Of a stretch of DNA of 6,900 bases, positions 1 to 6,824 are shown one piece after another. The stretch lies in NCBI GenBank assembly GCA_002731985.1, contig PCCT01000053.1:2413-9312 (forward strand). The letters run 5' to 3'. Source of the DNA: Nitrospinota bacterium (lineage in GTDB: Bacteria > Nitrospinota > Nitrospinia > Nitrospinales > VA-1). The first letter of the stretch is position 1. Every line of letters begins with the position of its first letter. The notes beneath the pieces were generated by a model, which ran no database searches, had not been told where the DNA came from, and was given only the letters and a program-made list of their open reading frames with translations. Both the position numbers and the translations under genes were made by a program.

Positions 1-126
1 CTTTAAAAGGTAAAATCATTTTTTGAGTTTTATATTTTGTTAATACGGCTTTTTACTAGTTAATCTCTGCCCAGAATATTGACTGGAACAATTATAAACG
101 TAACTTAATTTGAAAACCTCAGGAAT
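1..126. other. AT-rich region downstream of the acyltransferase gene
   Basis: This is the 3' flank of the gene unit on the minus strand. I find no GC-rich stem followed by a T-run, so no terminator is supported. A minus-strand TATAAT lies at 96-91 but has no good -35 partner at 16-18 bases. A minus-strand ATG at 19-17 opens a frame to the window edge (six codons, MILPFK), without a Shine-Dalgarno site; it might start the next gene, but six codons are too few to judge. Confidence 0.4.
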
Positions 127-879
127 TTATTTTTCAATCGAAGCTAGAAATTTTTCTCTAATAGCTTCATGACTTTTCCGCGCTAGAACCCTCCTGTCTT
201 TTTCCTCCTCAAATGAAGGAAGAACCTCCACTGACACATCCAAACGTGGGCATTTTAACAAACGGATGATGTGCGTCAGGAAATTTATATTATACCAGCA
301 GGCAATAGACGGATTGTTTTCATCATGATAGCGGATGATGACAGGAACCACCGGCTGATCAGTCTGGACTGCGGCTTCAAAATGTGATGATTTGAAAGGT
401 AAAATATCTGTTCCATCGGTGGCTTGTGCTTCAGGAAAAAGAACCACCGAGCATCGAGCTTCAATGCGTTGACGAATTTGATCAATTGTTGCGCGAACCT
501 GTTGCTTGCGATTTCTATCCACAAAAATAGTCGCACCAAGCCGGGACAACCAACTCATGAATGGCCAGCGCCCTATCTCCGCCTTGGATACGAAAAAAGC
601 AGGAAAGCAGGAACCCATCACAAAAATATCTGGAGTCCCCACATGGTTGGCAACGATGAGCGATCCTGGAGAAACTGTTCCCTCGCCGATTCTGCTGATC
701 CTGATGTTGAGCCAGAAACAGGAACATTGCGCCCACAAGCGGGTGAAAAAAATGATGCCCCTATAATGCGATTCTCTAGACGAAAAAAATATCAGGGACA
801 ATCCCAAACCGATCAGTCCAAAAATAATGTAGGTCAGAACTATTCCAATTGTCCTAACTATAGCAAGCGGGTATCCCAT
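127..879 (-). CDS. PlsC-family lysophospholipid (1-acylglycerol-3-phosphate type) acyltransferase
   Basis: Predicted membrane-bound acyltransferase of 250 residues, a usual length for the PlsC/LPLAT family, which moves an acyl chain from acyl-ACP or acyl-CoA onto a lysolipid. Residues 5-31 form a hydrophobic membrane segment. The family motifs are in order: the H-x4-D catalytic motif NHVGTPD (His79, Asp84), GATIFVDR at 115-122 (substrate-binding block), FPEA at 148-151 and VVPV at 177-180. The third motif is normally FPEG, so Gly is replaced by Ala; it is followed by a DG...LPFKSSHFEAA stretch, which I recall from PlsC paralogues including lyso-ornithine-lipid acyltransferases. Substrate is therefore open: phosphatidic acid synthesis or another lysolipid. 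The ATG at 879 lies 7 bases after the stop of the upstream SGNH gene and has no clear Shine-Dalgarno sequence, so translational coupling is likely. Family assignment is firm; exact substrate is not. Confidence 0.9.
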   Translation of the reverse strand: MGYPLAIVRTIGIVLTYIIFGLIGLGLSLIFFSSRESHYRGIIFFTRLWAQCSCFWLNIRISRIGEGTVSPGSLIVANHVGTPDIFVMGSCFPAFFVSKAEIGRWPFMSWLSRLGATIFVDRNRKQQVRATIDQIRQRIEARCSVVLFPEAQATDGTDILPFKSSHFEAAVQTDQPVVPVIIRYHDENNPSIACWYNINFLTHIIRLLKCPRLDVSVEVLPSFEEEKDRRVLARKSHEAIREKFLASIEK

Positions 880-886
880 GATAGTT

Positions 887-1669
887 TTAGAATGTTTCTT
901 TAGTTTTTTTCATCATCCCGAGCATATCGCTAAAAAATAATCGAGCGAGGTTGCTTGCCAATGATATTACTAACTCTGAATAATTTATTTCTGGAGAAGC
1001 GTCGACACCGAGAGAGTCTGTTAACTTGCCTGCGATATATGACCATGCCGATCCGCCCTTGAGCAAGCTGTAGTGTATTTTATCAATACCGCAATATTGC
1101 TCCAACCCACCTATCACTTTCAATTTATCATTGGATGATTCAAATATAAACTTGTTGATCGCTCGGACAGCCTCCGAGGCCTGATGGTATTCAACCGGAC
1201 TGTTTGGGAAAAAGATGCGCCGCAGGGCGCGAAAATAGAATTCATCAACATCGTTTTTAAGATCTACAGGAATAGAAGTAACCAAACTAATTGCCCCCAT
1301 CTCTTGCAACGTGCCAAAAAGAGATCGCAGTCCGCCTATGATTTCCTCCGCAGGAGCACCATACATAATATCGTTACCGATATCTGTGATAAGAGCTACC
1401 ACCTGCTGATTGGATACGCTTCTATCGCCAACCTCTTTTAAAATACCGCAGTTTAGTATTGGCGAATAGGTCGCATTGAGTATTCCTCCCTGGCGGACAT
1501 AGCCCCTTCCCGGACCCAAAGCATGAACAAAGCTCACGGGCCTTGGAAACAGACATCGGGCAATGCAACGTTTTAATCCATAATAAGATCGAGCAAGATT
1601 ACTTGCGCCAAGAAAAACAAAAAGGACAGGGCCAACTGCGGTGTGGGAGTGAGAAGGTTCAGCGGACAT
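887..1669 (-). CDS. SGNH/GDSL-like hydrolase, substrate unknown
   Basis: About 260 residues, the size of a single-domain SGNH hydrolase (esterase, lipase or carbohydrate deacetylase fold). Counting from an in-frame TTG at 1675, block I is FLGASNLAR at 21-29, with Ser25 as candidate nucleophile although the usual GDS is GAS. A glycine-rich GPGRGY at 54-59 fits block II (oxyanion hole), DIGND at 98-102 matches block III (Gly-x-Asn-Asp type), and DKIH at 198-201 gives the block V Asp and His three residues apart. No signal peptide is evident, so a cytoplasmic location is suggested. I chose the ATG at 1669; the TTG two codons upstream is equally possible, and neither has a Shine-Dalgarno sequence. 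It sits 30 bases after the protease gene and 7 before the acyltransferase gene, which hints at lipid or acyl-ester work. Hydrolase fold is probable from the spaced motifs; the substrate cannot be read from sequence. Confidence 0.65.
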   Translation of the reverse strand: MSAEPSHSHTAVGPVLFVFLGASNLARSYYGLKRCIARCLFPRPVSFVHALGPGRGYVRQGGILNATYSPILNCGILKEVGDRSVSNQQVVALITDIGNDIMYGAPAEEIIGGLRSLFGTLQEMGAISLVTSIPVDLKNDVDEFYFRALRRIFFPNSPVEYHQASEAVRAINKFIFESSNDKLKVIGGLEQYCGIDKIHYSLLKGGSAWSYIAGKLTDSLGVDASPEINYSELVISLASNLARLFFSDMLGMMKKTKETF

Positions 1670-1705
1670 GAACAAGGTGGAGTGATAGATTAAAGGCTAT
1701 ATTTT

Positions 1706-2577
1706 TTATTTTGCAAGTTTGAAATTTTTGGGGACACCAAACAATGATCCGCGTAAAGCAAGGTATTTATGAAGCTTCTCATAAAACCGGACAACTTGCG
1801 TCATGGTTTGACTCCTGGGATTTCCAAGAGCCACAGCTTGTGCCACCTGAATTTTATATTCCTTAATTCGCTTGTTGTATTGTTTAAATTTTAATTTCCA
1901 CCAAAGTGCGGGTTTGCCATCCCATGCTTGTTCGCCAGGTTCCGCCATGGGCCTCAAAATAAGTTCCGATTTAGCCCGATTGATTTCCATGCGGAAATTA
2001 CTGAAAAAACTCATTCCCAGGAGCCCGCCTATACCTGACATTCTTTCGCCGATACTCGCTTCCACCGTATCAACATTCTTACCTTATCTAGCGCCAGTAA
2101 TTGATTCCACACAACACCATTAGCTATCTGAAACGGGATTTGCGCTGAATTGGGAGAACGGGTCCGGCCCCGCTTTTCGCCGACCTCTGGAGTGAGGGAT
2201 ACTAAAGATGCCCCGGTATCAAGCATCAAATTAGCTTTGACATTTCCGTTAAGTGTTGTCTCGACAATAAAATTGCCACTTTCAGTCGGAATCAGCGGGA
2301 CCCGATATTCTCTGGCGAAACCTAATCGGCTAACGGGGTGGTTTGATCCAGAACCAGGGCCATTCAATACTGCAGGAGGAGCTTCCTTTATAGTATGCAG
2401 TCCTTTATTTTTTCCTTTGCGGTACTTGGGTGGGGTTTTATCAGGATCATCGGTAAAGTGGGCTTTTCCACTTTCGTCTTTCCAAGAAAAATTTTTTGCG
2501 TCGCTGATACTCGCCGAAAGCGAGAACGCAAAAACTAATAGCAAGCAGTAAACAAAAGTTTGAAAAGCTTTGGGCAT
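1706..2577 (-). pseudogene. Secreted retropepsin-like aspartic protease with N-terminal DUF4124-like segment, frameshifted
   Basis: Two overlapping frames together make one protein. The first (2577-2029) has a signal peptide (about residues 1-27, probable cut after SDA), a DUF4124-like segment (about 29-53, with FSWKDESGKAHFTDDP) and the start of a retropepsin domain with the catalytic LMLDTGAS at 117-124 (Asp120). It then runs into 16 unrelated residues after LLALDKVR. The second frame (to 1706) continues the same fold with EASIGERM and GLLGMSFFSNF, the C-terminal flap and psi-loop strand of such proteases, then a basic helical tail of about 80 residues. The span of 872 bases is one short of a multiple of three; adding one base near 2077 restores about 290 residues. 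A single-base deletion or a sequencing error is the simplest reading. The ATG at 2577 has a strong AGGAG site. If functional, it would act in the periplasm, possibly as a single-domain dimer like other retropepsins. Confidence 0.8.
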
Positions 2578-2583
2578 GAGTCG

Positions 2584-2588
2584 CTCCT
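2584..2588 (-). promoter_or_regulatory. Ribosome binding site of the protease gene
   Basis: On the minus strand AGGAG (within GAGGAG) lies six bases before the ATG at 2577. It fixes the protease start and is the only strong Shine-Dalgarno site I can see in front of any of the five genes. Confidence 0.75.
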
Positions 2589-2645
2589 CATGGCAGAGTG
2601 AGGTTACGCATCACTTTCCCAAGGGAGTCATAAAAGCGGAATCCC

Positions 2646-5003
2646 TTATTCAACGGAAATGGGGTTGACGTAAATCTCACGGGGTCGGACTCCATCGGAG
2701 GGACCCACCACTCCATCTCGCTCCATGGTTTCTATGATGCGTGCGGCACGATTATACCCTATCCGCAATCTTCTTTGTATGTATGAAATAGAAGCTTGTC
2801 TGTCCTTGGCGACCAGAGCCAGTGCTTCGTCATACTTTTCATCGTACTCTTCAGGTTCCTCATATTTTTCATCTTCCACGACAACAGAACTGAAAATTTC
2901 CTCGATATAGTCAGGTTTCTTTTGCTCTTTGATGAACTTGATAATTCCCTCGATTTCATCATCACTCACCATCGCCCCGTGAATTCGCAAAAGCCTGTGT
3001 GTGCCTGGCGGCATAAATAACATGTCACCTCTCCCCAGAAGTTTTTCCGCGCCCATGGAGTCGAGAATTGTCCGGGAATCGACCCGGGAAGTCACTTTGT
3101 AGGAAATGCGGGATGGGAAATTGGCTTTGATGATGCCTGTCAGAACATCAACCGAAGGACGCTGAGTGGCAACGATCAAGTGAATTCCCGAGGCACGTGC
3201 CATTTGAGCTAGCCGGGTGAGCGCTTCTTCCACACCTTTTGAGGCGACCATCATGAGATCCGCCAGCTCATCAATAACTATCATGATATAGGGCAACTTA
3301 GCCTGAGGCTCAATGGGTTTATCGTCATCCTCCTCTGTTAATTCATCGGAATCCATTTCATGGGGTTTGATTCCTTTTTCATGATCCTTTTCCCATGCTT
3401 CCAGTTCCGTTTCATACTCTTCACGTAGTTTATCCATTCTCAGGTTGTACCCGCTGATATTACGAACACCCAATTCGGCCATGAGCTTGTAGCGGTTTTC
3501 CATTTCCTGTACGGCCCAGCCCAAGGCGGCGGCGGCTTTTTTCGGATTGGTTACTACCGGCGAAATCAGATGAGGAATTCCATCGAAGATCGAAAGCTCC
3601 AGCATTTTTGGGTCGACCATTATCATTTTCACTTCATCGGGTGAAGCGTTGAGAAGAATGCTACAGATCATGGCGTTCAGCCCAACACTTTTCCCAGACC
3701 CGGTGGAGCCAGCCATCAAAAGATGTGGAATCGTCGCAAGGTCCTGCACCATCGGTTCGCCGATGCTGTCTTTTCCTATCACCATCATCAATTTGGAATC
3801 GGCTTTAGAAAATTTCTTCGATGTGATTACTTCCTTAAACGAAACAACTTCTTTTCGAGTGTTTGGAATTTCTATCCCGACAACGGGTTTACCGGGTACC
3901 GGTGCCAGAATACGCAGGCTGAGTGCGCGCATCGCAAGTGCCAGGTCGTCGCTCAGAGAAAGAATACGACTGACCTTGATGCCCGGGGCAGGCTCAAATT
4001 CATACAAAGTAATCACGGGCCCCGGCAGAACCTGCACCACTTTTCCTTCTACCCCAAAATCGGCCAGCTTACGCTCCAGTATGGAACTGCTGAGGAGAAT
4101 TTCTTCATTCATCTCAACCGAGTCTTCTACCGGTATAGGATCATCCAGCAAACTAAATGGCGGAATTTGATAATTGCCATTATCAGATACGGACACAGGA
4201 TCTTCGTTAACAATAAAATCTTCTTTGGATTTCTTTTTGCGCGGAACGATGGTCGGTTCCTGAATGGATCCCGGTTCAGGCAATTTCCCCCGGGATACGA
4301 TTGTCGGCTCTGTGGGTTCAAATGTTTCTTCTGGTTTTACTTTATCAGCTTTAGAAACTTTAGACGCCTCGCGAGCAACTTTGATCCACTCGCCACACAC
4401 TTCTTTTAACTTGCTGATAAGTTGCACCAGTTTTCCAACATAAGTTCCAACAAACCTGGCAGTAAATTCCAGCATGGTATTAACATTTGTTCCAGTTATG
4501 GCAAGAAGCGAAGCGAAAATCAGGGTCACTAGAAAAATGGTGGCACCTATGGTGCTCAACCACATCACAAGAAATCTTCCCAGCGTTTCACCTGTGAGAC
4601 CGCCTACCTGAACAGAATTTTTAAAAACGGGATCGGTATCGAATTGAATCGAACACAAAGCACACAATCCTATGAGCAAAAATACTCCTGAACCAAAACG
4701 AAGCGGCCAGTGATGAAATTCTTTTCCCCGTACAAGTGCCCAGCCCAGTATCAGAGTTATCAAGGGGAAGAAAAAAGCGCCACTGCCAAAAAGTTGGGCC
4801 AGTCCGTCAGAAATATATGCGCCAACCAGTCCTCCCGAATTGTTTACTTTAGCTTGCGTGGAAAGGGAGGTGTTCATTGATGGATCCGCTGGAGAATATG
4901 TCACTAGGGAAACAATTGCGAACAAGGAAAAGGCCAGAGTTGCGATACCCAGAAAATCGCGAATTAAGATGGGGAATTTTTCATTCATGAAGTGTTGTTC
5001 CAT
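2646..5003 (-). CDS. ftsK: DNA translocase FtsK
   Basis: FtsK/SpoIIIE-type ATPase that pumps double-stranded DNA at the division septum and resolves chromosome dimers with XerCD at dif. Of 785 residues, the first 170 hold about four membrane segments (near 17-35, 73-92, 103-121, 147-170). A short, charged, proline-rich linker follows (about 200-300), much shorter than in E. coli. The motor covers about 300-700, with Walker A GSTGSGKS at 432-439, Walker B IMIVIDELADLM at 573-584 (Asp578, Glu579) and the family motif ATQRPSVDVLTG at 612-623. An acidic insert at about 525-567 separates the Walker motifs. A second acidic linker (705-726) leads to the C-terminal winged-helix gamma domain (about 722-780, with RIGYNRAARIIETMERDGVVGP as DNA-reading helix and wing). 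The start at 5003 overlaps nadB by 23 bases; ATG at 4988 (overlap 8) is an alternative giving 780 residues. Neither has a strong ribosome site, so coupling to nadB translation is likely. Confidence 0.97.
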   Translation of the reverse strand: MEQHFMNEKFPILIRDFLGIATLAFSLFAIVSLVTYSPADPSMNTSLSTQAKVNNSGGLVGAYISDGLAQLFGSGAFFFPLITLILGWALVRGKEFHHWPLRFGSGVFLLIGLCALCSIQFDTDPVFKNSVQVGGLTGETLGRFLVMWLSTIGATIFLVTLIFASLLAITGTNVNTMLEFTARFVGTYVGKLVQLISKLKEVCGEWIKVAREASKVSKADKVKPEETFEPTEPTIVSRGKLPEPGSIQEPTIVPRKKKSKEDFIVNEDPVSVSDNGNYQIPPFSLLDDPIPVEDSVEMNEEILLSSSILERKLADFGVEGKVVQVLPGPVITLYEFEPAPGIKVSRILSLSDDLALAMRALSLRILAPVPGKPVVGIEIPNTRKEVVSFKEVITSKKFSKADSKLMMVIGKDSIGEPMVQDLATIPHLLMAGSTGSGKSVGLNAMICSILLNASPDEVKMIMVDPKMLELSIFDGIPHLISPVVTNPKKAAAALGWAVQEMENRYKLMAELGVRNISGYNLRMDKLREEYETELEAWEKDHEKGIKPHEMDSDELTEEDDDKPIEPQAKLPYIMIVIDELADLMMVASKGVEEALTRLAQMARASGIHLIVATQRPSVDVLTGIIKANFPSRISYKVTSRVDSRTILDSMGAEKLLGRGDMLFMPPGTHRLLRIHGAMVSDDEIEGIIKFIKEQKKPDYIEEIFSSVVVEDEKYEEPEEYDEKYDEALALVAKDRQASISYIQRRLRIGYNRAARIIETMERDGVVGPSDGVRPREIYVNPISVE

Positions 5004-6642
5004 GTGAGGTTTTAGTTATCAATCGCCGTGTGGTGTCTTGAAGCACGGTGTCTTTTTTCCAGTTTTGGTCATCGGTGTGCGGGTGATCCAAAGTGAAGTG
5101 GAGACCGCGACTTTCTTTTCGCTCCAAAGCGCCCATGATGATCAACTGGGCGGTGAGAGCAATATTTCTCAACTCCAAAGTATTTTTGGTGATTGTAAAA
5201 TTCCAATAGTATTCCTTAATTTCATCCAGAAGCAGTTGGATGCGCCGTTCGGCCCGATAGAGCCTTTTGTCCGAACGTACGATACCGACATAATTCCACA
5301 TAAGCCTTCTGATTTCGTCCCAGTTATGCGAGACGACAACCGATTCATCGCTGTCTACCGCGCTTCCGCTATCCCATTCAGGTATGTCACGGGTGATGTG
5401 TTTACTAAAATCATCTGATTTTAGTAATGAAGCGGCCTTGGCCACGGCGCGATGCGACAAAACCAGTCCTTCCAAAAGCGAGTTAGAAGCCAGGCGGTTG
5501 GCGCCATGCAATCCGGAATAGCAAACCTCACCACTGGCAAAAAGACGACGGATATTTGTTTGCCCGTTAAGATCAACCGCAACGCCTCCGCAAGTATAAT
5601 GCGCGGCAGGAACAACGGGAATAGGCTCGCGAGCCATGTCGAATCCGAAACCCAGGCAGGTTTGGTAAATATTTGGAAAACGTTCTCGCGTGTGGTACCC
5701 CTCGATGTGTGTAGTGTCAAGATAAACGCAGTCGTCGCCGCTTTTTTTCATCTCGTGATCAATAGCGCGGGCCACAATATCCCTCGGCGCGAGGCATCCC
5801 AGGGAATGATAATTTTCCATGAAGGTGCTACCATTTTTCAACCGCAGAATACCGCCTTCTCCTCGTACCGTCTCGGATATCAAAAACGATTTTGCCTGAG
5901 GGTGGTACAGGCAAGTCGGATGAAATTGAACGAACTCCATATTGGAGATCCGTGCACCGGCGCGGTAAGCGGCGGCAATTCCGTCGCCCGTGGCAGTATC
6001 CGGATTCGAAGTGTAGAGATACACTTTTCCCGCCCCGCCGCTGGCCAATAGAGTGGTCTTCCCTACAAAAGTTTTTACCCGGTTTGTTTTGACATCTAGT
6101 ATATAAGCTCCAAGCGCTTCATCCTGCGAGCTTCCCGGTGCTACCTTAGCGTCTAGTCTGGAGAGAGTGATGAAGTCGATCAACATATGATGCGGAAAGA
6201 TTTCAGTATTTTCCCTGCTGTTGATCGCTTCAATCATGGTGCGTTCAATTTCGCGCCCGGTGAGATCGTTGGCATGAAGGATGCGGTCTTTGGAATGTCC
6301 CCCTTCGCGACTTAGGTGATAGTCTTTACCACGAATACGTGTGAACTGAACACCCAGTTCAATTAATTCTCTGACACAGGAAGGTCCTTCTTTGCAGATG
6401 ATGCGCACAACATCCTCACGGCACAACCCACGACCAGCCTCCAGAGTATCGTTGGCGTGCAATTCAAACGAATCGTCATCGGTCATGACAGAGGCGATTC
6501 CACCTTGCGCATACAACGTGGCCGATTCGTCCAGCTCGTCTTTGGTGATAATTGCCACCGACCCAAACTGGGAAGCTTTAAGGGCAAATGTTAGCCCCGC
6601 AATACCACTGCCTATAATAAGGAAATCCTTTTCAATCATCAT
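4981..6642 (-). CDS. nadB: L-aspartate oxidase NadB
   Basis: FAD enzyme that oxidises L-aspartate to iminoaspartate, the first step of de novo NAD synthesis; NadA then makes quinolinate. About 553 residues, a normal length for NadB. In numbering from a TTG at 6648, the dinucleotide-binding GSGIAG is at 13-18, the FAD-contacting ATLYAQGGIA at 43-52, SREGGHSKDRILHA at 113-126, the active-site HPTCLYHP at 243-250, APRDIVARAID at 287-297, HYTCGGVAVD at 350-359 and SGLHGANRLASNSLLEGLV at 378-396. The REGGHS and HPTCLYHP forms and the absence of a flavinylation histidine context argue for NadB over the related succinate dehydrogenase/fumarate reductase flavoprotein. I chose ATG 6642; ATG 6639 and TTG 6648 are close alternatives. 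A near-consensus promoter ends seven bases upstream of 6642, which would give an almost leaderless message. nadA and nadC are not in this window. The 3' end overlaps ftsK. Confidence 0.97.
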   Translation of the reverse strand: MMIEKDFLIIGSGIAGLTFALKASQFGSVAIITKDELDESATLYAQGGIASVMTDDDSFELHANDTLEAGRGLCREDVVRIICKEGPSCVRELIELGVQFTRIRGKDYHLSREGGHSKDRILHANDLTGREIERTMIEAINSRENTEIFPHHMLIDFITLSRLDAKVAPGSSQDEALGAYILDVKTNRVKTFVGKTTLLASGGAGKVYLYTSNPDTATGDGIAAAYRAGARISNMEFVQFHPTCLYHPQAKSFLISETVRGEGGILRLKNGSTFMENYHSLGCLAPRDIVARAIDHEMKKSGDDCVYLDTTHIEGYHTRERFPNIYQTCLGFGFDMAREPIPVVPAAHYTCGGVAVDLNGQTNIRRLFASGEVCYSGLHGANRLASNSLLEGLVLSHRAVAKAASLLKSDDFSKHITRDIPEWDSGSAVDSDESVVVSHNWDEIRRLMWNYVGIVRSDKRLYRAERRIQLLLDEIKEYYWNFTITKNTLELRNIALTAQLIIMGALERKESRGLHFTLDHPHTDDQNWKKDTVLQDTTRRLITKTSHGTTLHE

Positions 6643-6649
6643 ACTCAAG

Positions 6650-6678
6650 ATTATAGAAGCTTAGACCTTTAATTTCAA
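6650..6678 (-). promoter_or_regulatory. Predicted sigma70-type promoter for nadB (and the downstream genes)
   Basis: On the minus strand TTGAAA (6678-6673) and TATAAT (6655-6650) are separated by exactly 17 bases, five of six and six of six matches to consensus. The -10 box ends seven bases before the nadB ATG at 6642, so initiation at the usual distance falls on or next to the start codon. An AAAGG at about 6670-6666 lies between -35 and -10 and so would not be in the transcript. No operator for a NAD-responsive repressor is evident. Confidence 0.7.
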
Positions 6679-6722
6679 TAGGATAATAAGGTTTTCGGAT
6701 GGGCAGATGATGAATCGCCTGA

Positions 6723-6756
6723 GGGGTCAGTTTTCGGGCTGTGATTTTGGGGTCAG
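6723..6756. repeat. Short direct repeat GGGGTCAG, two copies
   Basis: GGGGTCAG occurs at 6723-6730 and again at 6749-6756, with starts 26 bases apart, roughly two and a half helical turns. Each is near a TTTT(C/G)GG run. It lies about 45-80 bases upstream of the nadB -35 box. It could be a protein binding pair or chance; nothing else supports a function. Confidence 0.35.
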
Positions 6757-6779
6757 CAGGAAGGAATACACTATGGATT

Positions 6780-6824
6780 CGGATTCTAAAATATCCATTC
6801 TATTAAAATAAGAGATAGAATCCG
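6780..6824. repeat. Inverted repeat with an alternative inner hairpin
   Basis: CGGATTCTA at 6780-6788 is the exact reverse complement of TAGAATCCG at 6816-6824 (9-bp stem, 27-base loop). ATTCTAT at 6797-6803 can instead pair with ATAGAAT at 6815-6821 (7-bp stem, 11-base loop). The two stems share the same right arm, so they exclude each other. No T-run follows on either strand, so it does not look like an intrinsic terminator. Confidence 0.4.

Noticed and set aside
424..903. Plus-strand open frame (159 codons) opposite the acyltransferase gene
   Set aside because: It overlaps the conserved acyltransferase motifs on the other strand and its translation looks like random low-hydrophobicity sequence.
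1706..2065. Independent small gene starting with GTG at 2065
   Set aside because: The GTG lacks a ribosome site and the sequence is the second half of the retropepsin fold, so it is better read as the rest of the frameshifted gene.
2578..2645. Possible terminator between ftsK and the protease gene
   Set aside because: The only candidate, around CTCCCTTGGGA, leaves a two-base loop and a four-base stem with no T-run, so it is not an intrinsic terminator.
3723..4409. Long plus-strand open frame (228 codons) opposite ftsK
   Set aside because: It lies fully antisense to a well-conserved FtsK coding region, and its translation shows no domain or motif.
5452..6051. Plus-strand open frame (199 codons) opposite nadB
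   Set aside because: Antisense shadow of the conserved NadB sequence; no motif and no convincing start signal.
4981..6642. Reading the flavoprotein as succinate dehydrogenase or fumarate reductase subunit A
   Set aside because: The motifs are of the NadB form, and no iron-sulfur or membrane-anchor subunit gene is adjacent.
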